A stretch of DNA of 64,000 nucleotides from an uncultured Clostridia bacterium (GCA_934130935.1 CAKOYQ010000001.1:124001-188000); one strand, 5' to 3'. Numbered from the stretch's first letter, positions 28,173-37,536 are shown. The notes: generated by a model from the letters alone, not told the origin. Numbers and translations are program-made.

Positions 28173-29225
28173 TTATTTGAATTTAGTTTTTAAACCTCTA
28201 ATATTTCTAAATGCTTTCTCAGAAAATTTATATAATGAATATGTTAATGGCTTGAATGGTATATAAACCTCTCCTATAAATTCTGTAAATGTAGCACCAA
28301 ATCCTTTTTTAAATCTGTATAGTCCATATTGTGGATGACTTTCATCAACTACCCCAGATACCCCTCTAAAATCATAAACATCATCTTTTCTTGCAATAGC
28401 CATTTTTATCATTTCCCATTGCAATAAATAGTTTGGCATTAAATTTCTGTGTTCATTACTACTTGCACCATACAAATACCAAGTTTTATTTCCATAAAAA
28501 ATAGGAATCACTCCTGATATTGGCTTATCCTCATAATATGCCATCAATAATTTCATATGTTTTGGTGCTAATTCATCATACATTTTTTCAAAATATGATA
28601 ACGGTCTTATTATAAATCCATCTCTCGCACCCGTTTCTACCATTATTTTATGAAAATCCTTTAAATCTTCTCTTGTTCCTTCTTTTACTACTACTCCTTT
28701 TTTAGTTGCTAAACGTACATTGTATCTTGTTTTAGAATGAAAACCAGAAAATATTTCTTCTTCTGTTTTACCTTTTATATCTAATCTAAATACATATCTT
28801 GGCTGTATTTCCTCTCTAAAGTTTCTCGCATCATCCTTTATTTTATATCCTAAGTTAGTTACAACCTTTCTAAATTCTTCATCACTGCTTAATATGTCTG
28901 GCTCTGCTTTATAAACAATCGCTTTATACTTTTGTGCTAATTCTTTTATTCCATCTGTTAATTGTTTCATTACTTTTATATCATGTATGTCACAAGTTGG
29001 TCCTCTTGATGAATACATTATATTTCCAAAAAGAGGTATCTTTCTTATTAAAACACTTACCGCTCCAATAATTTTTCCACTTCCATCTTCTGCTAGTACT
29101 ACTTCATTTATCCAGTTTGACTTTACTTTTGCCCATTCTGGTGATTGTTGAAAATTACATCTATCATGCCTTTCTAAAAAGTCTTTATATTCTTTTCTAC
29201 TTTTTTCATCTGTTACGAATCTCAT
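28173..29225 (-). CDS. FemAB-family aminoacyltransferase (FemX/MurM-like)
   Basis: 350 residues with two GNAT-like halves, the FemABX arrangement. Telling segments are FQQSPEWAKVKSNW, SSRGPTCD, GFHSKTRYNVRLATKKGV and TWYLYGASSNEHRNLMPNYLLQWEMIK, ending in YGLYRFKKGFGATFTEFIGE. These enzymes use aminoacyl-tRNA to add residues to the lipid II stem peptide, forming an interpeptide bridge. The residue added cannot be read from sequence. First gene of the operon with alr, DUF1189 and ftsH, with a promoter at 29277-29305. Confidence 0.88.
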   Translation of the reverse strand: MRFVTDEKSRKEYKDFLERHDRCNFQQSPEWAKVKSNWINEVVLAEDGSGKIIGAVSVLIRKIPLFGNIMYSSRGPTCDIHDIKVMKQLTDGIKELAQKYKAIVYKAEPDILSSDEEFRKVVTNLGYKIKDDARNFREEIQPRYVFRLDIKGKTEEEIFSGFHSKTRYNVRLATKKGVVVKEGTREDLKDFHKIMVETGARDGFIIRPLSYFEKMYDELAPKHMKLLMAYYEDKPISGVIPIFYGNKTWYLYGASSNEHRNLMPNYLLQWEMIKMAIARKDDVYDFRGVSGVVDESHPQYGLYRFKKGFGATFTEFIGEVYIPFKPLTYSLYKFSEKAFRNIRGLKTKFK

Positions 29226-29276
29226 TTTTTTAACCTCATTTCTTTATGCTCTCTTTATTATTTACTTTTTGCCTTT

Positions 29277-29305
29277 ATTTTACACTAAATATATTATTTT
29301 TACAA
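29277..29305 (-). promoter_or_regulatory. Probable promoter of the femX-alr-ftsH group
   Basis: TTGTAA (29305-29300), 17 nt, TAAAAT (29282-29277), about 50 bp before the FemX-like start. Confidence 0.55.
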
Positions 29306-29334
29306 GACTTTTTATAAGAAAAATTTAGATATCG

Positions 29335-29649
29335 TTACTAGCAAATGGATTAAGCATTACATGTTTTTTTACAACCTAAGGTAGGCCCAAAGGAGGAATT
29401 GCATAAAATAAATGAAAGATTTTGTGTATCTAATCTTAACACTAGAAGTTCTTATAGAAGCAAATGAGGAATGTTCACGGGCAAACTTGTAAGTTTGAGC
29501 TTGAGTGAAAGAGGCTCATTTGATTCAATTAGAACTTCTGTGGTAAGATTGGCTTATCCAAAATCTGTAATGGTTTTTATGCAATTCCTCCTTTGGGCCC
29601 ACCTTAGGTTGTAAAAAAACATGTAACACTTAATCCCATTAAATAGTAA
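29335..29649. repeat. Structured palindromic repeat, family I, copy A
   Basis: 315 bp. A 192-bp core (29396-29587) bounded by GAATTGCATAAAA / TTTTATGCAATTC is flanked by 61-62-nt arms complementary to each other with six mismatches and one indel. The core has nested complementary segments: GATTTTG/CAAAATC, AATCTTA/TAAGATT, AGAAGTTCT/AGAACTTCT, CAAATGAG/CTCATTTG and a tip with CAAACTT/AAGTTTG. The core differs from copy B at 37.6-37.8 kb by six substitutions and no indels, while the arms share nothing with copy B. The right arm ends exactly at the stop codon of the UPF0182 gene (29650). No ORF. Confidence 0.85.
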
Positions 29650-32367
29650 TTAAATATTTTCCTTTACCATTTTTTCAAGAGAATCGATTAAGCTCTGTAG
29701 TTTTTTTAAATCTGAGCCCATCATTTCCCAATCATTTCTATCATTAGACTCTGTCAAATTTTTATTTGCATCTATAATAGCTTGAATCATCCCATCCACA
29801 TCTTCAGTATTTGTAACATTAATATTTACAGCTGATTGTGATAATAGATTAGTAATTGCTTCACTTAATGTATCTCCTATTGCAACTTTCGTTCCAGAAG
29901 CAACAATTACCTTTTTTAACGTAGTTGGTTGATTAGGTTCATTTGTCATAGTTTGATAAATTGTTTCAACATATAAAACGCTATTATTAAGTGGAATTAT
30001 TTTCATCTCTTTTGAAATTTTGCTTCCTGTAACATTAATAGAAGTAAGTTCTGCTGAAATTGTCTCATCCTGTTCTATTTGATTATCTAACTGAATTGGT
30101 CCCAAAATATTACTATCTGATGGATATTTATAAATTTTTAACTTACATTCAGTTCCATCACATGTTCCCACTAGATATGAAGTAATATTTGATTTTCCAT
30201 TTTGAGTATACATTTGGACTAGTCCAAACTCGGCATCCTCATTATTTGGAGCTTTAATCATAGCATAATATGGTTGTAATGTTGATACTTTTGATTTTGA
30301 AGACGTAGTACCATATTTAGCTAATGCCCATATATCACTATTTCTATATAACACATCTTCTTTTACATTATGATATACCATAAGCATTTCAGATTGAACC
30401 TTATACAAAAATTCTGAATACTTGAATTGTGATTTTATTCCTTGTGGAATTTCTTTTTCTGTATAATCTGGAAAAACAGTTGGATATAATTTTAAATAAG
30501 CCATTATTACTGGGTCATTTCTATCTGTTATATAAAAATCCATATCACCATTATAAGCATTTACAATTACTTTTACTGAATTTCTTATATAATTAATATT
30601 TCGTTTAGCTCCATCATATTCAATTTCTGTAAATGTCGAATATGGATATTTATCAGAAACAGTATATGCATCTAATACCCAATAAATTTGACCGTTATCT
30701 ATAACTGTATATGGATTTTCATCATATATCAAATTTGGTAATATCGTTCTTGCTCTTTCTATTATATTTCTATTTGTCAATATCTTGCTTTCTTTTGAAA
30801 CAGTTGTTGACATTGCAAGTTTTATATCTTTATTTTTTATTGCCAATATTAGTCTATCAAAAAATCCAACCTGTATCCCTGAATTACCATTATAATTATA
30901 TGTATGCTCAACTCCAGAATTATCAGTATAGTCATATTCTGTCTTGTTCTTTGTATTTGTAACAGCAACACTATTTGTTTCAACACCATAGTATATCCTT
31001 GGTTCTTTTATTTCATATATATTATCTACTCCACTTATATCTTTTTGTAAATATTGAATATTTCCATTTTCTTCAACATGTGTTGCAGAAACAACAATTT
31101 GTCCAATTCCATGTGTATATTCATATGTTTTATTATTATAAGATATTGAATTATTCTCAATCTCTCTTGGAGTCACATACACTAATTTATCATTACCTTT
31201 TATGTTATACTTTGAAAGAGTTGCATCTCTAAATGTATAATATCCAGTTTCAGTTTGGGTATCTTTTAAACTTTGAACAACTAAATCTTTGTCCACTATT
31301 ACTATATTATCAATAACATCAGAATTTTGTTGAATTTCTTCTTCTTTTATTGTTCCAGAATAGTCAACACTTGTTTCTTCTACATCTATATCATATGCAT
31401 CCTGAGTAGATTTAATATTTTCAGATATATATTTTCTTTCTTTATCAAATTTGTTAGATTTTACAAAAATCAAATTATATCCTACCATAACTATAAATAA
31501 TGCTACTAAATATATAGGAATAGCTAATAATGGATATATAATCTTTTTATTTTGCTTCTTTATAAAATAATTTACAGCTATTATTACAGAAATTGTAATT
31601 ACTATTGATAGCAATAAATATCCCCATAACTGAATTGTTGATTCAACAATTCCAGCACCTGTTAATTCTGTTCCATTACTTAAAGTTAAAAACTTCCCTA
31701 CAACTATATTTTGTGTATTTAACATGTTATATAACCCTATTGCTATGGCTAGCATAATAGTGTTTCTTAATAATTTTTTTATAAGTTTACTTTCACGTAA
31801 TAAATCTCTATCAACAGCTTTAAAATATACATTAAACACTATTATATAATATCCAACCATATATATGCTAACACCCATTATTAGTCTAATAAAATGCCAT
31901 AGCAATGACTCTATCAATGGTTTTATAAACATATAATATGATATATCAAGATTAAATATTATATCTGTTTTTCCAAATGATGCATTACTTACAAACAATA
32001 GTACTTTGTCTAGTAAATTGTTTGATATAATTACACTTGCTATTGCTGAAATTATTAAAACTATCGATTTGTTAGGGAGTTTTGGTACTTCAAGTTTTTC
32101 TTGTTCAAAAAAAGGCTTTAGTCCTTTTTTTATTCCAATATTCGTAAAATATAAGATTATACACAAAAATACAAATGAAATTCCCATTATTGAATATTTA
32201 TATTTTATTTCTGTAAAAAACTTTTCTACATATTGCTCTCCAATTTCAACATATTCTAAATATTGTCCTCTTAATGATATATATGTTGCAAATATATATA
32301 TTGCAATAAATGCAATTACAATTATTGCTCTTACTTTTTTGCTAATCTTTACTTTATTTTTTTCCAT
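29650..32367 (-). CDS. UPF0182-family large membrane protein
   Basis: 905 residues. Seven or so hydrophobic helices in the first 320 residues, then a large soluble extracytoplasmic part. Family wording includes SFGKTDIIFNLDISYYMF in the membrane part and QIYWVLDAYTVSDKYPYST, NYIRNSVKVIVNAYNGDMDFYI and VFPDYTEKEIP in the soluble part. These are conserved in the UPF0182/COG1615 family, whose function is unknown. The start follows AAAAGGAG; a REP-like palindrome sits just upstream of the ribosome binding site. Confidence 0.88.
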   Translation of the reverse strand: MEKNKVKISKKVRAIIVIAFIAIYIFATYISLRGQYLEYVEIGEQYVEKFFTEIKYKYSIMGISFVFLCIILYFTNIGIKKGLKPFFEQEKLEVPKLPNKSIVLIISAIASVIISNNLLDKVLLFVSNASFGKTDIIFNLDISYYMFIKPLIESLLWHFIRLIMGVSIYMVGYYIIVFNVYFKAVDRDLLRESKLIKKLLRNTIMLAIAIGLYNMLNTQNIVVGKFLTLSNGTELTGAGIVESTIQLWGYLLLSIVITISVIIAVNYFIKKQNKKIIYPLLAIPIYLVALFIVMVGYNLIFVKSNKFDKERKYISENIKSTQDAYDIDVEETSVDYSGTIKEEEIQQNSDVIDNIVIVDKDLVVQSLKDTQTETGYYTFRDATLSKYNIKGNDKLVYVTPREIENNSISYNNKTYEYTHGIGQIVVSATHVEENGNIQYLQKDISGVDNIYEIKEPRIYYGVETNSVAVTNTKNKTEYDYTDNSGVEHTYNYNGNSGIQVGFFDRLILAIKNKDIKLAMSTTVSKESKILTNRNIIERARTILPNLIYDENPYTVIDNGQIYWVLDAYTVSDKYPYSTFTEIEYDGAKRNINYIRNSVKVIVNAYNGDMDFYITDRNDPVIMAYLKLYPTVFPDYTEKEIPQGIKSQFKYSEFLYKVQSEMLMVYHNVKEDVLYRNSDIWALAKYGTTSSKSKVSTLQPYYAMIKAPNNEDAEFGLVQMYTQNGKSNITSYLVGTCDGTECKLKIYKYPSDSNILGPIQLDNQIEQDETISAELTSINVTGSKISKEMKIIPLNNSVLYVETIYQTMTNEPNQPTTLKKVIVASGTKVAIGDTLSEAITNLLSQSAVNINVTNTEDVDGMIQAIIDANKNLTESNDRNDWEMMGSDLKKLQSLIDSLEKMVKENI

Positions 32368-32383
32368 GCATTTTCTCCTTTTA

Positions 32384-32414
32384 GGGCAAATTGGGGTCGG
32401 TTCTTTTTTTGCCC
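32384..32414. repeat. REP-like palindrome, copy 2
   Basis: 31 bp. Identical, in inverted orientation, to copy 3 at 32635-32665. It lies 16 bp upstream of the UPF0182 start codon and forms the outer end of the left arm of the large palindrome at 32384-32665. Confidence 0.88.
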
Positions 32415-32634
32415 TCTTAATAATTTATTAGAATTACCAATATAAATATAAATTTTAAATGAAATGACGAATGTAATTGGAGAAACTTTAGAAATTGTAT
32501 GAAATTTCATGGAAATAGTTCATGAGAATGAAAGGGTGCCATAAAATAAATTACAATTTCTTAAGTTTCGTAATGCGCCGAGGAGTGTAATGAAAAATTT
32601 ATATTTATATTAGTAATTAGTATTAAAAATTAAA

Positions 32635-32665
32635 GGGCAAAAAAAGAACCGACCCCAATTTGCCC
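32635..32665. repeat. REP-like palindrome, copy 3
   Basis: 31 bp, exact inverted copy of 32384-32414, located 6 bp past the ftsY stop. The hairpin followed by six A/T bases could also end ftsY transcription. Confidence 0.88.
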
Positions 32666-32671
32666 TTTTTT

Positions 32672-33577
32672 CTAAATTATAGCTTTAGCAAAATCTTTTG
32701 AGTTAAATATTTCCATATCATCTATCTGCTCTCCAACTCCGATAAACTTTACTGGTATTTTATTTTCCTCTACGATTCCAATAACAGCTCCGCCTTTAGC
32801 AGTTCCATCTAATTTTGTAAGAACAATTCCTGTAATATCCGCTTGTTCCTTAAATGCTTTTACTTGTGAAATTGCATTTTGGCCTGTTCCTGCATCTATA
32901 ACAAGTAGAACTTCTTTTGAAGCTTCTGGCATTTCCTTATTTATAACTTTTTGAATTTTATTTAACTCGTCCATTAAATATTTTTTATTATGCAATCTTC
33001 CAGCAGTATCACATATTAATATATCTGCTCCAATTTCTCTTGTTTTTGTAATTGCATCATATACTACAGAAGCAGGATCTATTCCTTCTTCTCTTTTAAC
33101 TATTTCTGCACCTGCTCTTTTTGCCCAAATTTCTAGCTGTTCTACAGCTGCTGCCCTAAATGTATCTGCAGCAGCAACTACCACTTTTTTTCCATCTCTT
33201 GCTAGCCTCGCAGCCATCTTTCCTATTGATGTTGTTTTTCCAACGCCATTTACTCCTATTACTAATATTACAGATGGTTTTGTTTCAAGCTTTAATGAAT
33301 TATCTGATATTTCTAATATATTTTCTATTTCTTCTCTTAAAGCTTCTTTTACTTGTTCTTCATCTTCTATTTTCTCTTTTTTTATTTTATCTCTTAAATT
33401 AGATATTATTTTTGTTGATGTTTCTATCCCTATATCTGACATTATTAATGCTTCTTCTAATTCTTCGAGAAAGTCTTCATCAACCTTTCTAAAATTGCTA
33501 AACACATTATTTATTTTCTCATTTAATGACTCTTTTGTTTTATTTAATCCTTGTTTTAATTTATCAAAAAATCCCAT
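32672..33577 (-). CDS. ftsY: Signal recognition particle receptor FtsY
   Basis: GTPase that docks SRP-ribosome complexes at the membrane. 301 residues, a short form without the long acidic A domain. NG domains with G1 GVNGVGKTTSIGKMA, AADTFRAAAVEQLEIWAKRAG, DTAGRLHNK, TKLDGTAKGG and GVGEQIDDM. ffh is not in the window. It has its own promoter (33609-33637). Confidence 0.97.
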   Translation of the reverse strand: MGFFDKLKQGLNKTKESLNEKINNVFSNFRKVDEDFLEELEEALIMSDIGIETSTKIISNLRDKIKKEKIEDEEQVKEALREEIENILEISDNSLKLETKPSVILVIGVNGVGKTTSIGKMAARLARDGKKVVVAAADTFRAAAVEQLEIWAKRAGAEIVKREEGIDPASVVYDAITKTREIGADILICDTAGRLHNKKYLMDELNKIQKVINKEMPEASKEVLLVIDAGTGQNAISQVKAFKEQADITGIVLTKLDGTAKGGAVIGIVEENKIPVKFIGVGEQIDDMEIFNSKDFAKAII

Positions 33578-33608
33578 CCTAATCCTTCTTTCTTTTTCTT
33601 ATGCTATT

Positions 33609-33637
33609 ATTCTAGCATCTTTTATTAAAAAATGCAA
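33609..33637 (-). promoter_or_regulatory. Probable ftsY promoter
   Basis: TTGCAT (33637-33632), 17 nt, TAGAAT (33614-33609), just downstream of the glmM terminator. Confidence 0.55.
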
Positions 33638-33653
33638 TATAATATATCTATAT

Positions 33654-33685
33654 AAAAAAGTCCCCAATATTATAAGGACTTTTTT
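33654..33685 (-). terminator. Terminator of glmM
   Basis: Stem AAAAAAGTCC / GGACTTTTTT with a 12-nt loop, 10 bp after the glmM stop. Confidence 0.88.
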
Positions 33686-33695
33686 ATTTGCATTA

Positions 33696-35060
33696 TTATT
33701 TGCAGTTCTTTTCAATTAATTTTGCAATATCTCTTGCTTTCTCTTCTATAATCTTTTTGTCTTTACCTTCAATCATCACTCTAACAAGAGGTTCAGTTCC
33801 AGAAGGCCTAATTAGAACTCTACCACTTCCCGCAAATTCCTTTTCTAAGTTTTCAATCGCTGTCTTAATTTCTGTATTTTTTTCATAATCATATTTTTTA
33901 TTTGCATCAACTTTTGCATTAATTAAAACTTGTGGATATTTTTGTACCATTGCTCCTAACTCTGATGCTTTTTTCCCACTTTCTAATATAGCCTGAATTA
34001 ACATTAAAGATGTTAAAATTCCATCTCCTGTAGGATTATAATCAAGTAAAATTACATGACCTGATTGTTCTCCACCTAAATTATATCCATTTTTCAACAT
34101 TTCTTCTAATACGTATCTATCCCCTACTTTTGTTTGAATGAGTTTCAAATTTTCCTTTTCAGCATATTTATTTAGCCCCAAATTACTCATGACTGTTGCA
34201 ACAACTGTGTCTTTTGCAAGTTTGCCATGTTTTCTTAAGTAACCTGAAATAATAGCTAATAATTTATCGCCATCAATTTCTTCTCCATTTTCATCAATAG
34301 CTAAACATCTGTCTCCATCTCCATCATATGCAATTCCAAGACTCATCTTATTTTTTACAACATATTCTTTCAACATTTCTAAATGTGTTGAACCACACCC
34401 TGAATTTATGTTTACTCCATTAGGGGTATTATTTATAATCACATGATTTATTCCAAGTGTCTTAAAAACTTTATCTGCAACTTGATAAGTAGCTCCATTA
34501 GCAGTATCTAAAACAACTTTAAAGTCTGGCTTATTATATTTTGCAATATTGTCATCAAAGTTTTTTCTAAAGAAATATACATATTCATCTAGTAAATCTG
34601 TTCTAACCTCAGAAACTCCTATTTTTTCGCTTACAGCTGATAACTCATCAAATTTATCTGAATCCATTACTTTTTCTATTTCTTCTTCTATTTGATCAGA
34701 AATTTTCATTCCTTTATTACAAAAATATTTTATTCCATTAAATTCAAAAGTATTGTGTGATGCAGATATTACCACACTTGCATCTGCTTGAAGTTTTCTC
34801 GTTAAATACGCTATTCCAGGTGTAGGTATTACACCTAATAATTTAACATTTGCACCATAACTCAAAAAACCTGCTACCATAGCACTTTCTATTAATGTTC
34901 CAGAAATACGAGTGTCTCTTCCTATTAATATAGTTGGAGTTTTATCAGAATGCTTTGATAAAACATAAGCTCCTGCTTTTGCAACTCTATATACCAATTC
35001 TGGTGATAATTCCGTATTTGCAATTCTACGAATTCCGTCTGTTTCAAAATATTTCCTCAT
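33696..35060 (-). CDS. glmM: Phosphoglucosamine mutase
   Basis: Interconverts glucosamine-6-P and glucosamine-1-P on the way to UDP-GlcNAc. 454 residues. Start RKYFETDGIRRIAN is typical GlmM. The phosphorylated serine is Ser101 in VISASHNT; the usual next residue is Pro (SHNP), here Thr, a modest deviation. The metal loop DGDGDRCLAID and the C-terminal phosphate loop RPSGTEPLVRVM are intact. Preceded by a membrane-anchored unknown protein 36 bp away. Confidence 0.95.
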   Translation of the reverse strand: MRKYFETDGIRRIANTELSPELVYRVAKAGAYVLSKHSDKTPTILIGRDTRISGTLIESAMVAGFLSYGANVKLLGVIPTPGIAYLTRKLQADASVVISASHNTFEFNGIKYFCNKGMKISDQIEEEIEKVMDSDKFDELSAVSEKIGVSEVRTDLLDEYVYFFRKNFDDNIAKYNKPDFKVVLDTANGATYQVADKVFKTLGINHVIINNTPNGVNINSGCGSTHLEMLKEYVVKNKMSLGIAYDGDGDRCLAIDENGEEIDGDKLLAIISGYLRKHGKLAKDTVVATVMSNLGLNKYAEKENLKLIQTKVGDRYVLEEMLKNGYNLGGEQSGHVILLDYNPTGDGILTSLMLIQAILESGKKASELGAMVQKYPQVLINAKVDANKKYDYEKNTEIKTAIENLEKEFAGSGRVLIRPSGTEPLVRVMIEGKDKKIIEEKARDIAKLIEKNCK

Positions 35061-35096
35061 TTTCTCTATAATCCTTTCTAAATATGTTATTTCTTT

Positions 35097-35801
35097 TTAA
35101 TCTGTTAATTGATTTAACAAATTGTAATATTCAGTCATTCTGTTTAAATTCGTAAATTGTATTTTATCATCTTTTATTGTCCATGAATCTGAATTTTTTC
35201 TCAAAAACTCATTTATCTTATCTATCTTATTAATTTTTTCATACAATTTACTTTTTTTATCTTTAACCTTTTCATTTAACAAAGTATATTTCTCTTTCAT
35301 CATATCACTTAACATGATTGTATTGTATAAATCAGTGTAATATCCTTTTCTTGATGAAATATTCCTTTTTTCTATATTCTCTAAAATCTTTTCTTCTGTC
35401 ATCAATTCTTCAAGTCTAGAAATACATTTTTGACTTTTATCTTTATATTCAGTTATTATATCATCTATTTCTTTTAAATCTTTATCTTGCATATTTTGTA
35501 TAGAAAATATACTATTTGGATTTATGCCTGTATTAAGTTCTTCCATCTCTACATATATATTCTTTATTTCTAAGATATATTCTTTGATTGCTTTTTCTAC
35601 TGTTGCATAGTTCTTTTCTGTTTTTATATCAAAATCTATATTATCTTTTGATATATCTGATTGCAATATTTTATTTGATTCTTCTGTTAACAATTTCATT
35701 TGTTTTTTACCAAAACTACTAAATAAATATGTTATCCCTACGATTCCAAGTATTAATATTAATACTATCACTATTGCTATTATTAGTTTTTTGTTCTCCA
35801 T
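35097..35801 (-). CDS. Membrane-anchored helical protein of unknown function
   Basis: Not recognised. 234 residues: one N-terminal membrane helix (about 5-28), then an extracytoplasmic part that is almost wholly charged helix with coiled-coil character (KDLKEIDDIITEYKDKSQ, KVKDKKSKLYEKINKIDK). No cysteine lipobox. It lies between glyS and glmM on the same strand, separated by 57 and 36 bp, so may be co-transcribed. Confidence 0.65.
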   Translation of the reverse strand: MENKKLIIAIVIVLILILGIVGITYLFSSFGKKQMKLLTEESNKILQSDISKDNIDFDIKTEKNYATVEKAIKEYILEIKNIYVEMEELNTGINPNSIFSIQNMQDKDLKEIDDIITEYKDKSQKCISRLEELMTEEKILENIEKRNISSRKGYYTDLYNTIMLSDMMKEKYTLLNEKVKDKKSKLYEKINKIDKINEFLRKNSDSWTIKDDKIQFTNLNRMTEYYNLLNQLTD

Positions 35802-35858
35802 TTTTCATTTTCCTTTCGTAATTTGGATTCAAGTCTATTTTTCGATTTTATATTTATG

Positions 35859-37241
35859 TTAAAACTTGATTCTTTCATTAATCCATGTTTCAAGTTCATC
35901 TATTTTAACTCTAACTTGTTCCATTGTATCTCTATCTCTTATTGTTACTGTATCATCTTCTAAGGTATCAAAATCAATAGTCACACAGAAAGGTGTTCCA
36001 ATTTCATCTTGTCTTCTATAACGCTTTCCGATTGAACCTGTTTCATCATATTCACACATGAATTCCTTTGATAATTTAGCATATACTTCTTCTGCCTTTT
36101 CTGATAATTTCTTTGATAATGGAAGTACTGCAACTTTATATGGTGCTAATGCTGGATGTAAATGTAACACAACTCTTGTATCTCCTTCTGCTATTTCCTC
36201 TTCATCATAGCTATTACATAAAAATGCTAATGCGACTCTGTCTGCTCCTAGTGATGGTTCTATACAATATGGCACATATCTTTCATTAGTTTCTGGATCT
36301 AAATATGTGAAATCTTCTTTTGACATATTCATATGGCTCTTTAAATCGAAATCTGTTCTGTCTGCAATTCCCCATAATTCTCCCCATCCAAATGGAAATG
36401 CAAATTCTATATCTGTTGTTGCATTACTATAGTGTGATAATTCTTCTTTACTATGATCTCTTAAGCGTATATTCTCTTTTTTCATTCCTAATCCTAGCAA
36501 CCATTCTTCGCAGAATTTTTTCCAATAAGCATGCCATTCTAAATCTGTTCCTGGCTTACAGAAGAACTCTAATTCCATTTGTTCAAATTCTCTTGTTCTA
36601 AATGTAAAGTTTCCTGGTGTTATTTCATTTCTGAATGCTTTTCCAATTTGTGCAATTCCCATAGGAAGCTTTTTTCTTGTTGTTCTCATTACATTTTTGA
36701 AGTTTACAAATATTCCTTGTGCTGTTTCTGGTCTTAAATAAATTTCTGCTTTTGCATCTTCTGTAACTCCTTGAAATGTTTTAAACATTAAATTGAATTT
36801 ACGAATTGATGTAAAATTGTGTTTTCCACAATCAGGACAAGGAATATTATTATCATCAATGAATTTAACTAATTCCTCATCTGACATTCCATCAGCAATC
36901 ATGTCTTTTCCTTGGTTATGTGCCCATTCCTCAATTAGTTTATCTGCTCTGTGTCTTGTTTTACACTCTCTACAGTCAATTAATGGATCAGAAAATCCTC
37001 CTACATGCCCTGAGGCAACCCATGTTTGTGGATTCATTAATATTGCTGCATCTAATCCAACATTATATTTGCTTTCTTGAATGAATTTTTTTCTCCATAA
37101 TTTTTTTACATTATTTTTTAGTTCTACACCTAATGGTCCATAGTCCCATGTATTTGCTAATCCTCCATAAATTTCTGAACCTGGATAAATATATCCTCTT
37201 GCTTTGCATAAATTAACTATTGTTTCCATTGATTTTACCAT
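35859..37241 (-). CDS. glyS: Glycyl-tRNA synthetase, dimeric (alpha2) type
   Basis: Class II synthetase charging tRNA-Gly, 460 residues. ARGYIYPGSEIYGGLANTWDYGPLG at the N-terminus, PETAQGIFVNFKNV and GIAQIGKAFRNEITPGNFTFRTREFEQMELEFF (motif 2 region), motif 3 in EPSLGADRVALAF, and a C-terminal anticodon-binding domain. Cysteine pairs (CRECKT, CPDCGK) suggest a zinc site in the insertion. It is the eukaryote-like homodimer, not GlyQ+GlyS. Expression is controlled by a T-box leader. Confidence 0.97.
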   Translation of the reverse strand: MVKSMETIVNLCKARGYIYPGSEIYGGLANTWDYGPLGVELKNNVKKLWRKKFIQESKYNVGLDAAILMNPQTWVASGHVGGFSDPLIDCRECKTRHRADKLIEEWAHNQGKDMIADGMSDEELVKFIDDNNIPCPDCGKHNFTSIRKFNLMFKTFQGVTEDAKAEIYLRPETAQGIFVNFKNVMRTTRKKLPMGIAQIGKAFRNEITPGNFTFRTREFEQMELEFFCKPGTDLEWHAYWKKFCEEWLLGLGMKKENIRLRDHSKEELSHYSNATTDIEFAFPFGWGELWGIADRTDFDLKSHMNMSKEDFTYLDPETNERYVPYCIEPSLGADRVALAFLCNSYDEEEIAEGDTRVVLHLHPALAPYKVAVLPLSKKLSEKAEEVYAKLSKEFMCEYDETGSIGKRYRRQDEIGTPFCVTIDFDTLEDDTVTIRDRDTMEQVRVKIDELETWINERIKF

Positions 37242-37274
37242 TTTTAATCTCCTTTCTTAGTTTCTAATTTAAAC

Positions 37275-37490
37275 AAAAAACTTCCGTGCCTAACATAATA
37301 TGCCACGCACACCATGCTAGGGACGAAAGTATAATTTCCGCGATTCCACCCTAATTCTTAAAACTTTTTCCTTGTTTTAAGCACCTTAATTTATTTATTA
37401 CTCCAAAGCTCCCCTTATGTTTATCGCTACCAGTATTCCACCATCACTAGCTCTCTATTATTGATTTGCATAATTTTTCTTTTTCATCGT
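37275..37490 (-). promoter_or_regulatory. T-box riboswitch of glyS
   Basis: Leader that senses uncharged tRNA-Gly. The T-box sequence reads AGGGTGGAATCGCGG on the minus strand (37353-37338), close to consensus AGGGTGGNACCGCG. Stem I lies upstream at about 37400-37490 (AGAGAGCTAGTGATGG ... GGGGAGCTTTGGAG). Downstream is the terminator with arms around 37330-37314 and 37291-37275 (ACTTTCGTCCC pairing with GGCACGGAAGT) and a T run. Uncharged tRNA should stabilise the antiterminator and allow glyS transcription. The specifier codon was not assigned with certainty. Confidence 0.9.
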
Positions 37491-37507
37491 AATTATTAAT
37501 TTTTCTT

Positions 37508-37536
37508 ATTATATTATGTTATTTTTTTATTGTCAA
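37508..37536 (-). promoter_or_regulatory. Promoter of the glyS T-box leader
   Basis: Consensus TTGACA (37536-37531), 17 nt, TATAAT (37513-37508). Transcription would start near 37500, just before stem I. Confidence 0.8.

Larger units (their letters stand above)
32384..32665. repeat. Structured palindromic repeat, family II, copy 2, nested in inverted REPs
   Basis: 282-bp palindrome. From outside in: identical inverted REP copies; AT-rich partly complementary stretch; 18-bp perfect inverted repeat (32439-32456 with 32594-32611); interior homologous to copy 1 at 19.1 kb. In the interior GAAACTTTAGAAATTG pairs with CAATTTCTTAAGTTTC, and the tip is TTCAT-GAGA-ATGAA. Relative to copy 1 several pairs changed on both sides, which argues that pairing is maintained. 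The right end is 6 bp from the ftsY stop codon. No ORF. Confidence 0.78.

Noticed and set aside
29396..29587. Group I or group II intron
   Set aside because: No domain V-like catalytic triad hairpin or group I P/Q/R/S elements were recognised, and the element lies outside genes.
37275..37490. Exact specifier codon of the glyS T-box
   Set aside because: A GGA triplet lies in the right half of stem I, but the specifier loop could not be placed with confidence by eye.
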